In this document: piece by piece, positions 1 through 7,754 of the stretch | How positions within the stretch are numbered: the stretch's first letter is position 1 | Layout of the letters: the number at the start of each line of letters is the position of its first letter | From: Zygnema cylindricum | Lineage: Eukaryota > Streptophyta > Zygnematophyceae > Zygnematales > Zygnemataceae | Assembly: GCA_037447655.1 (NCBI GenBank) | Contig: JBBHKE010003325.1 | Span: 1 to 32,500 of the forward strand | DNA length: 32,500 nucleotides | Reading direction: 5' to 3' | Notes under the pieces: generated by a model | Seen by the model: the letters and a program-made list of their open reading frames with translations, nothing else | Told to the model about the DNA's origin: nothing | The model's database searches: none | Made by a program: the position numbers and the translations under genes

Positions 1-2633
1 CGACGCCATCTATTTCCTGTCCCCCAAAAAAAAAAAAAAAAAAAGCAAAAACAAACACTCATTCTTTTTCCTTTTCCCAAGAAACAAAGAAAAAATTAAA
101 GAAACAAAAAACAGAAAGATCCACTTTCTTTATAAACAGTTCCTTCCTTTGCCCTCTCCCCTTTATCCTCTATTGTCTTCCGAGAAAAAATAAATCTACC
201 CATTCTTTATCCTTCTTCCACTTTTTCTTTAGCCTTTTCCTCCCTTTTCAGTTTCCCTTCTTCCTCTCTTGTTCTCACAAAAATATATCTGATTTTTTCA
301 TCCTTTTCCCTTCCTTCTTTCCTCTCGCCTCTCTCCCTATTCTCCCCAACTTTTCTCTTTTTTCTGTCTTTTTCCCTTTTTTTAATCCTTTTTCCCCCTT
401 TACTATTTTCCTTTTCTGTCCTGTTTCCTCTCTTTCTCAACCTCCAAAACTATATCAAAAAGAAACAAAGGTAAATATAATTTCTCTCCTTTTTCCCCCT
501 TTACTATTTTCCTTTTCTGTCCTGTTTCCTCTCTTTCTCAACCTCCAAAACTATATCAAAAAGAAACAAAGGTAAATATAATTTCTCTCCTTTTTCCCCC
601 TTTAACCCTTCTTTCCCCTTCTTTCCCTGTTTTTTCCCCCTTAATACACGATTTTTAAGAATATATCAAAAACAGAAAACAATTGCATTTAAGAAAAAAT
701 CACATCCGACAAAACAAACAAAACAAAAAAAAAGAACAACAAAAAACTAAACAAATTATTGATAATAAAAACTATAGCAATAAAATACTAAAGATAATAA
801 TAACAAAAATAATAAAAACAATGACAACAACGATAACTAAAACGATAACAACAATAACAATAACAATAATAATAAAACAAAAATCATATGAAGAAATTTA
901 GCTAAAAAATATTTAATAATAAAAATAAAAATAATAACAATAACAATGATAACACTAACAACAGCAACAATAATAATAATAAAAAAAAATACAAATAAAA
1001 AGAAATTACTTAAAGCGACGGCCACGGCCCTTTTAGCGTCCGCCTGTCCGATTATGTACCGGTCCAAAAGTTGTACCACTTTGGAGGGGGTAAGGGCGTC
1101 CCCGTCCCTCTCCTCTACAAAAAAAAAACAAAAAATGATAAATGAATAGAAAAGCAAGGATATAACAAGTATATAAATATAAATAAGTGAATCCAATGTA
1201 TCGGTCCCAAAATTGTACTGATTCAAAGGGGATAAGCGGGTCCCCATCTCTCTCCTCGGGGAGAAAAAAATCTTATAAAATAAAAATAAAGAAGAAAAGA
1301 TAATCATAAAACTCAAAAAAAAAAAAAAAAACAAAAATGTAATTGAGTTTTAAAAAGTGATTGGGAAAAATGACAAAAATATGCAAATGGGTTATTGAAC
1401 AAAAAAAATAAAGTATGAAATAAGGTTTTTAAAAGTAAATGGGTAAAATGATGAAAAGGTAATTGAGTAAATTGTGATGCAAAGCCAATAAAACATCAGG
1501 GAGAGGGAGGGGGAGAGGGAGAGAGGCTCACACAAATAAACTGATTTAAACTTCCGAAAATTATTAAAAAATAAATAAAATGTACAACAAGGTTGAAAAA
1601 AAAAGACAAACAATTGCCATGTTAAACTAAATTTAAATACCCATGTTGTAATAAATTTAGGAATTTGAGCCAAATACTCGATTCCAAAAAAACTTATCAG
1701 TGATCAAATTTTAACAATTAATCAAAAAAAAATCATATGATTAATTAGGTCGATAAAAATGAGGAGACTTGCTTTATGGTTAGATAAGCAACAAAAGTTG
1801 ATAAAAAAACTCAAACATTTTCCAAAAGAAACTATTGTTTGAATACAATGTCAAAACCGAATCAAAGCAAACCAAATTGAAACCAAATCTGCAAATCAAA
1901 TTTGTTATTTTTATGAATTTTACAATAATTTTTTCCAACAGTAATTCATATATTTTCAAGTTTCTTAAGAACTTTCAAAAAGTTTTCAATCGAAAAAAAA
2001 AAAAAATCCATCGGAACCAAAAAAATCCTAAACACCCTTTTCTAAAAGAAAAAACCCCACATTCCATCCTAATTCTGTGCCATAAATTCAGAAAAAAAAA
2101 AAAAACGCTTTCCTTTATTCTGTTCTTTTCTTTTGATTTCTTTTGCAACTCATATTGAAAAAAAGAAAAATCAAACATTTCCACAATACTCCGTACATCT
2201 CTCAGACCAATGGTCTACTGCCACGTGGCAGGCAATTCTTGTCCACTCAAACATAAGAGGGGGAGAGAGGGGGGGGGAAGGGAGAAGGAGGGGGAGAGGG
2301 AGGGGGAGAGGGAGGGGGAGAGGGAGGGAGAGGGAAAAGAGTGCCACGTAACCATACGTGTCACCAGATCCCAAGCCCATAATCGACAAAATTATAATAA
2401 ATTTTTGCCTAATTCCTACAGAATTTACCACGTGTCACTTGTGCTACCTACTATTTTTGCCACGTGGCAGGCTAGAGCTTACCTTCAGGAACAGAAGAGA
2501 CAGGGACTTGTACGGACACTGGTCCTTGGTCGGTGGCATCTACCGCACTGACGCCTTCTGCCGCCCTGAACACCCTCTTTGCTGACGTCAGCAAAACGGC
2601 AACAAAGGAAGAGAAAAAAAAGGGGGAGAGCAT
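1..2633 (-). CDS. hslU: HslU (ClpY) ATPase subunit of HslUV protease, 5' part, three exons, incomplete at left edge
   Basis: HslU is the AAA+ unfoldase that feeds proteins into the HslV peptidase; in eukaryotes it is mitochondrial. Exon 2 (1114-1010) encodes LTPSKVVQLLDRYIIGQ followed two residues later by AKRAVAVALRNRWRR, the N-domain signature that separates HslU from ClpX. It is bounded by a T-rich tract ending GTAG and by donor A|GTAATT. Exon 3 (16-1) follows GGGGACAG and supplies RNRWRR across a phase 1 junction. Exon 1 (2633-2483) ends GAAG|GTAAGC, also phase 1, and joins exon 2 as PE|EERDGD. Introns are 2482-1115 (1368 bp) and 1009-17 (993 bp). The start chosen is the first in-frame ATG. 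Exon 1 encodes about 50 residues beginning MLSPFFFSSFVAVLLTSAKR, with basic and no acidic residues early, like a mitochondrial presequence. Walker A, Walker B and the I domain lie beyond the window. Exons 2 and 3 are strong; exon 1 rests on phase, donor quality and presequence character. Confidence 0.82.
121..640. repeat. Pyrimidine-rich low-complexity tract
   Basis: The plus strand is almost wholly C and T apart from the AT-rich ends of the 101-bp units. It is purine-rich in the sense of the hslU transcript. Open frames here, such as the Arg/Lys/Glu-rich one at 207-440 minus, are products of base composition and not genes. Confidence 0.8.
387..603. repeat. 101-bp tandem duplication in hslU intron 2
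   Basis: Units 387-487 and 488-588 appear identical by eye, and a third partial unit runs to about 603. The unit starts CCTTTTTCCCCCTTTACTAT and ends with AAAGGTAAATATAATTTCTCT. The lack of divergence implies a recent duplication. Confidence 0.9.
641..1000. repeat. AAT/AAC-rich low-complexity DNA in hslU intron 2
   Basis: Short interrupted runs of AATAAT, AACAAT and AAAAT fill this part of the intron. Open frames are lysine/isoleucine or isoleucine/valine artefacts. Confidence 0.75.
1193..1256 (-). pseudogene. Decayed duplicate of hslU exon 2 inside intron 1
   Basis: About 63 bases align without gaps to the first 60% of exon 2. Read in the same frame they give ERDGDPLIPFESVQFWDRYI against ERDGDALTPSKVVQLLDRYI in the real exon. 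Homology stops after the DRYI codons, so the IIGQ and AKRAVAVAL part is missing. The acceptor TAG of the real exon is CCG here, so the copy probably cannot be spliced in. It lies 5' of the real exon in transcription order, as expected for a tandem exon duplication. The frame is still open, so the loss may be fairly recent. Confidence 0.7.
1257..2219. other. AT-rich middle of hslU intron 1, no gene seen
   Basis: A-rich DNA with many poly-A runs and a short GAGAGG-type purine run near 1498-1527. No credible exon was seen on either strand. Confidence 0.5.
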
Positions 2634-2833
2634 TCCAGGAATTAAATCGACAGGTATTCCCAGAGGGCGCCACGTGGCACTCACCGGCCGCAAACTCCGC
2701 TGTCACTGTGGAAAAAAACGCGTGTGCCCGTACGATTGCATCCGTACGAATGATTCCTAGACCAGAGGACACGAGCCACGTGTCGGATCGGCGAGGCCAT
2801 GTTACAGGTAAACTCTGAAAGGGACACGTGGCC
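2220..2833. promoter_or_regulatory. Cluster of seven G-box-like ACGT elements around hslU exon 1
   Basis: GCCACGTGGC occurs at 2220, 2459 and 2669. Related sites are GCCACGTAAC at 2343, CCACGTGTCAC at 2428, GCCACGTGTCGG at 2775 and GACACGTGGCC at 2823. CACGTG is the binding core of plant bZIP and bHLH factors. The last three sites lie upstream of the chosen hslU ATG; the others lie in intron 1. A GGGGGAGAGGGA-type purine microsatellite sits at about 2259-2338. The region is GC-richer than its surroundings, as expected of a promoter. A regulatory role is inferred. Confidence 0.45.
2578..2595. promoter_or_regulatory. Perfect 18-bp palindrome with TGACGTCA core
   Basis: TTTGCTGACGTCAGCAAA is its own reverse complement and contains the CRE/C-box core bound by bZIP dimers. 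It lies inside the coding part of hslU exon 1. A second TGACGTCA lies near 11951. Confidence 0.5.
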
Positions 2834-2924
2834 ACTTGTGGTTCGTTATCCGCTTTATGGTACCTCGAAGCCTTCTCTTTTTACTTTTAGGGTTTCCTTT
2901 TTGCTTTGGTATAACGGTCACGGT

Positions 2925-3012
2925 AACTACACAGTACAGTATGGTACTGTACACTAATGTACAGTATAGTACAGTACTGAACCGTACAGTATAGTACAGT
3001 ACAGTACACAGT
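2925..3012. repeat. GTACAGTA-type microsatellite
   Basis: Imperfect iterations of ACAGT and GTAC fill this stretch and lead directly into the left end of the TACACCG-family element. Confidence 0.7.
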
Positions 3013-3024
3013 GTATCGCTATTA

Positions 3025-3809
3025 GGGTGCGTCTCTATGTGCTTAAGTAAGGGTTTTTTTCTGTCGTTTTCCTGTAAAACTTAGAGCCGTACCGCGTAAG
3101 TTTCAGCCGTACAATAAAATAGAAAAAAAAGAGGTACAATTTGCGTCATCATCGAATTTAAAATGTACTACATCTTGTCGTCTTGTGTTCTTCGACCCAC
3201 TTCGACGACAAAAAACGTCATCTTCAACCTTATCTTTAAAATACAGGGCCGATGTGTTTTAAAATTAAGGATTTTCTATAAACAAATAGGAACACGTATT
3301 CGCACGTGTAATTTTTTGTTCAAAAAATTCAAACGAATTCAAGCGACGTGGAAGTGTACACGATTCGCTATGTTTTGTCCGTTTTTGTTTAATACGACAA
3401 ATAGAAGTACACAGTTTGTTTTGTTTTGTCCGTTTACATCCGGTACGGATTTTTTTTTTGCAGGGGTCTCAAGGTTCTGATGCCATTTCACGTCGAGCCG
3501 ACAATAGACGCAAAGTCAAAACGCATCTTCTTCAACCGTGAAGCGTCACAGGCTGGAGGGCGGTAGGTCTACAATGTCACGAAAAATCACGCGACGTCAC
3601 AATCAGTTACGAAAAATGACGTGGGTCATCACAGATTGTAGACGTTGACAGCCGTCACGGGCATTGTCGACGTATACAATCGTCACGCCCTAAGTGACAA
3701 TTTCGTTTGGTACACATAGGGACACCCGAAATCCGGGTCCGCCGGATCTGCGCTAAAAAACAAAAAAAAATCTCTAAGTTTGAAGTACATAGTACATAGA
3801 GACGCACCC
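3025..3809. mobile_element. PIF/Harbinger-like MITE with TTA target duplication
   Basis: The ends are GGGTGCGTCTCTATGT and ACATAGAGACGCACCC, a perfect 16-bp inverted repeat. TTA flanks both sides (3022-3024 and 3810-3812). A three-base TTA/TAA duplication with G-rich ends is typical of PIF/Harbinger elements. The 785 bp show no transposase. Most of the left half recurs inverted at 26952-27315. Confidence 0.75.
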
Positions 3810-4000
3810 TTAGTTTTAATATTTTTTTCGCCACTTAAAACATCTTTTCTCCGTACACACTTCTCGGATTGTCAATCTGACGGGTGCGATTGAAAGATAA
3901 GATTCTCAGCTTCCGATTGGAGGTTTCAAATTGAAAATCACACAAGTGTGTACGGAGAAAAGATGTTTTACGTGGCGAAAAAAATATTACCAGTAATAGC

Positions 4001-4870
4001 TAGTGTTGTGTATCGGTAAGGTTTTGCCGATAACCGATATGGCCTTTTTTCGGGTATCTGATAATCGATATATTGGTACGATATATCGCATCGGTGTTAT
4101 CGCCAATAAATAGCCGATATTTATCGGTTATTATCGGCGATAACACCGATATCGATAAATATCGGCAATAACTGTACGGACATTACACATATATGTACGA
4201 CCAGTACACTCAACTCTACGTGTTATTCCCCGGACGTGTACAAGCACAGAAAGTACAGTAGCCGCCATGAGATCTGTACGGTTTGATGCGGATCCAGTAA
4301 AAACGATGTACCTTTCACATCCAACGCCATGGCTTTGTCCCTTTATTCCTTGAGATCCATTGGGGACCTGCCAGGTGTCAATCTGTCGGCCTTTTTGGCA
4401 TTAGCTGCCAAAAGAGCCATTCCGGGATGCCGGCGCTCACGCATGGCCGTCCGCTCGTGTTTTCTCATTCCAAGTCGTCCGTTCGATTCCGGCGGCGCGC
4501 AGAATGATATTTTGCGTCTGTTGTACTTTGTGTTCGTCGTCCTTTTCCCGTTCCATGTTCACCAATTTTCCAGTAAAATTCCGTACGTTGCCGTAAAATT
4601 TGTGCTCAGTTAACCAGCCAGCGTTTAAACTGCAGTTAAACGGAGACGGAACAGATTCTTATACGTGGCATGCCACGCTATATAAAGTCAATAATATAAT
4701 ACAATATGTTATAAAGTACTATTGTATGCATACTATATATTTTTTAAGTTATCGCCAATATGAAATTTGTTGGTCTCAGACCGATATATTGGAACCTCTG
4801 ACCGCTCGATAACCGATAACTATCGGTATCGGTGTTATCGCTATAATTTTTTTACCGATACACAACACTA
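4001..4870. mobile_element. hAT-like non-autonomous element, copy 1
   Basis: Ends TAGTGTTGTGTATCGGTAA and TTACCGATACACAACACTA fit the hAT terminus pattern. The flanks GTAATAGC and GCAATAGC match at 7 of 8 positions, fitting an 8-bp duplication. Subterminal regions are packed with ATCGGCGATAA-like motifs. The interior holds the conserved block near 4311-4520, in which the minus-strand frame found in the other copies has a stop. No transposase was seen. Confidence 0.8.
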
Positions 4871-5110
4871 GCAATAGCGATACACGGTGTACTGTAGTGT
4901 ACTTTACGATACACCGTACGTCCCTATCATATTTCCGGCGTGTAACCAACTATTTTATGGTGCACACTAGTCAGATACACGTTTCGAGACGGCCAATAGG
5001 AAGGTGATATTGACTTTCCTGTCGGCTGAACAATCCGACAAAGTGTGCACGCGGAAGAAAAAAAATGCATTTGATACAACAAGGCTAGGAAAAACAACGT
5101 CAACAACGTC

Positions 5111-5228
5111 ACATGTTATGCAACACGACAAAAGTGTACAAAAACACGTAAAGGTGATGTTGGGAGACTACATGTTATGCAACACGACAAAAGTGTACAA
5201 AAACACGTAAAGGTGATGTTGGGAGACG
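5111..5228. repeat. 59-bp tandem duplication
   Basis: Units 5111-5169 and 5170-5228 begin ACATGTTATGCAACACGACA and appear identical except possibly at the last base. Confidence 0.9.
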
Positions 5229-5280
5229 CTACAGTACGGTACAGGTAAGGTTCGTTAGTTTTCTCCCCCGTGGAGTGAAA

Positions 5281-5303
5281 GGTGTGAAACCCCCTTTCAC
5301 ACC
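5281..5303. other. Perfect 9-bp hairpin GGTGTGAAA/TTTCACACC
   Basis: The stem encloses a CCCCC loop. Related GTGAAAGG and TTTCACAC words recur nearby and in the repeat at 6351-6475. Confidence 0.6.
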
Positions 5304-5440
5304 GCGAAATGCCCCGTGCCTTTCACACTTTGCAAAATACCGCCCGGGTACCGCGGATTTTTAGGGTCATAGGGTTGTTGGTTGTGTTTTTTTTTAATAT
5401 AAAAAAACACGGATGAGGAAAAAACCGTGAACATATTTAT

Positions 5441-6335
5441 TAGTGTTGTGTATCGGTAAGGATTTGCCGATAACCGATATGGGCCTTTTTTCGGGTATCC
5501 GATAATCGATATATTGGTACGATATATCGACATCGGTCTTATCGCCGATAAGTAGCCGATAATATCGGGTACTTATTGGCGATAATGCCGATAACGATAA
5601 TTATCGGCGATAACTGTACGGACCTTACAGATAAATGTATGGTCTGTACACTCAACTGTACGTCTTATTCTCCGGACGTGTACAAGCATAGAAAGTACCG
5701 TAGCCGCCATGAAATCTGTACGATTTTGATACGGATCCAATAAAAACGATGTACCTTTCACATCCGACGCCATGGCTTTGTCCCTTAATTCCTTGAGATC
5801 CACTGAGGACCTGCCACGTGTCAATCTGTCGGCTTTTTCGGCAAAAGCTGCCAAAAGAGCCATTCCGGGATGCCGGCGCTCACGTTGGCCCGTCCGCTCG
5901 TGTTTTCTCATTCCAAGTCGTCCGTTCGATTCCGGCGGCGCGCAGAATGTTATTTTGCGTCCGTTGTACTTTTGTGTCCGCCGTCCTTTTCCAGTTCCAT
6001 GTTCACCAGTTTTGTAGTAAACTTCCGTACGACACCGTAAAATTTTTGTTCAGTTAACCGGCCAACGTTTATGTGCCGCATTCGCCGTAATAAATTGCAG
6101 TTAAACCGTAACGGAACAGATTTCTATACGTGGCATGCCACGCTATATAAAATCAATAAAATAATACAGTATGTTATAAAGTACTACTGTATGCATACTA
6201 TATATTTTTTAAGTTATCGCCGATATGGAATTTGTTGGTCCCAGACCGATATATCGGAACCTCTGACCGTTCGATAACCGATAACTATCGGTATCGGTGT
6301 TATCGCGATAAGTTTTTTACCGATACACAACACTA
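5441..6335. mobile_element. hAT-like non-autonomous element, copy 2, with exact 8-bp target duplication
   Basis: It has the same termini as copy 1 and is flanked by exact ATATTTAT duplications at 5433-5440 and 6336-6343, which establishes the 8-bp target size. The interior block near 5760-5960 carries a minus-strand frame with RERRHPGMALLAA and DLKELRDKAM, shared with other copies. The palindrome GTGGCATGCCAC followed by CTATATAA lies near 6131. The 895 bp contain no recognisable transposase domain. Confidence 0.85.
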
Positions 6336-6350
6336 ATATTTATACTTGCG

Positions 6351-6475
6351 ACGCGCCGCGCGGCGCGAGGCGTCGTAAAGCGAAATTGGATTGAAAGGAG
6401 TGAAAGGCGACGTGGACCCTTTCACACGCGACCTTCACACCTAAAAACGCTCGATTCAGTACTGTACCGATTGGA
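6351..6475 (+). repeat. Dispersed GC-rich repeat, copy 1
   Basis: It begins with the palindromic CGCCGCGCGGCG core and continues with TCGTAAAGCGAAATTGGA, repeated GTGAAAGG words and CACACGCGACCTTCACACCT. A second copy lies inverted at 29868-29975. Confidence 0.7.
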
Positions 6476-6598
6476 CCCGATGCAATGTGACGATACGATA
6501 TTCCTCTTGTTCTGTTGCACTGCTAGGTGACGATTTCTCTTATGCTGTTGCATTGCTCCTGCTGTAAGGTGGCGATACGATATTCCAATATTCCGCTG
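6476..6598. repeat. Short diverged tandem units with GGTGACGATA motif
   Basis: About three units share G(A/G)CGATACGATATTCC and TGTTGCA(C/T)TGCT. A related single unit occurs at about 7969-8013. Confidence 0.5.
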
Positions 6599-6818
6599 TA
6601 CAGCTTGAATTGTTATTAGTGTTAATGTTTTTTTCGTCTCTTTAAACATCTTTTCTCCGTAAACGCATGTCGGTATTTAGATCCGACGATGGAGATTGAA
6701 AGTTAAGATTCTCAAATTCCGATTGAGAGTCTCGAATTGAAAATATGACAAGAGTGCAAGAGCAAAGATGGTTTAAGTGGCAACAAAAATATTAACCCTA
6801 ATAGCGATACACGGTGTA
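6599..6818. mobile_element. TACACCG-family MITE, uninterrupted
   Basis: It runs from TACAGCTTGAATTGTTATTA to CTAATAGCGATACACGGTGTA and matches the pieces of the split element at 3005-4891, including CATCTTTTCTCCGTA. It serves as the empty site for both insertions there. Confidence 0.65.
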
Positions 6819-7193
6819 CTTCGGGGATATCAATGTGAAAGGCCAATACCGATGTTATTAGATTGATGTGCAGCAGCGCAGTTGCGCACGTCAATCCGAG
6901 CCAGAGGTCGTAAAATTCAAATTTCCGATACTCGATTCCGACATTTTTTTCTTTTTTTTTTAATCTGAGCACCCGAAATCCGCATGCGTCATATCACTCT
7001 CCAAAATTGTTACCCGGTAACCCGATACGCGTTTACCAAAAAAAAAAATTAACCGAAACTCGATTTCTTGCGACTACCTGTTCCCGCCCGTACCCGAATA
7101 AGTACAAAATTACATCTCCCACATACCTCCCACGATACCAAGAGCATAAAGTACAATAATATTGTATAGTATGGACAATACTGTATTGTACAG
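6819..7193. other. Intergenic stretch, no gene seen
   Basis: AT-rich DNA with poly-A and poly-T runs and a GTAC-rich end. No credible coding frame was seen. Confidence 0.4.
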
Positions 7194-7754
7194 TACACCG
7201 CCAATCACTATTAGAGTAAATAACGCTAATTCGGTGCCCTTTTAAAAAAAAAAAAACGTGAAATACAATCCATAATTCTATTTTTTCCATTATTCTAATT
7301 AGGGTTTTTTTTCAATTAGCGATAATAATGGAAGTACACTGCGATGGAAATAGTGTGGCGTACGGACTGGGTATCTCCGTACGAAATGGTACTTTTTGAA
7401 TTACAAAGGCATAAAAAGACACTTAACATTATTGCGCACACATGTGAATGTGCACTGGAAGAAAGAGATGCAAACTCGTCAACAACAAAAACACGTTTTC
7501 AGATGTTCGTCCGTCGACCGTGTGAACAGCCCGACGGCGTAAGAATTGTCATATTTTGTACGGGTACATATATTACTATAGACATCGAAAGGGCGGGTAT
7601 TTATTATTCAGGACAACCCAAATTACAGTTAGGGATTAATTAGTATATATATATATATATATATATTTAAAAAAAAAAACCCCGATTAGTGTTAATAACA
7701 CTAGTTTTTTTTTACGCTATTTATTCCTTTACTCTAATAGCGAATGACGATGTA
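7194..7754. mobile_element. TACACCG-family MITE, 561 bp
   Basis: The ends are TACACCGCCAATCACTATTA and CTAATAGCGAATGACGATGTA, bounded by TA. A closely similar copy lies at 23757-24291. The interior has a 99-codon open frame from 7344, but the copy at 23757 shifts frame in the middle, so I do not call it a gene. An (AT)n run lies at 7643-7666. Confidence 0.75.

Larger units (their letters stand above)
3005..4891. mobile_element. TACACCG-family MITE, split by two later insertions
   Basis: The outer ends are TACACAGTGTATCGCTATTA and CAATAGCGATACACGGTGTA. With the nested elements 3025-3809 and 4001-4870 and their target duplications removed, about 220 bp remain. Inside the ends are long inverted arms at about 3820-3863 and 3944-3989, sharing CATCTTTTCTCCGTACACAC and a CGCCAC/GTGGCG stretch. 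An uninterrupted relative lies at 6599-6818 and shows the empty-site sequence. Confidence 0.65.

Noticed and set aside
207-440. 77-codon Arg/Lys/Glu frame on the minus strand
   Set aside because: Product of the pyrimidine tract; no start context or domain.
837-1334. 165-codon minus-strand frame as one protein
   Set aside because: Only 1114-1010 is coding. The rest is AT-rich intron, and the exon is bounded by GT and AG splice sites that join other exons in phase.
4470-4500. tRNA-like B box (GTTCGATTCC) in the hAT-like elements
   Set aside because: No A box at the right distance and no cloverleaf; the motif is degraded in copy 5.
7344-7643. 99-codon frame inside the MITE, with a similar frame at 23896-24189
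   Set aside because: The two copies differ by a net 2-base gap, so the frames diverge in the middle. The related element at 24669 is full of stops. The similarity is that of transposon DNA.
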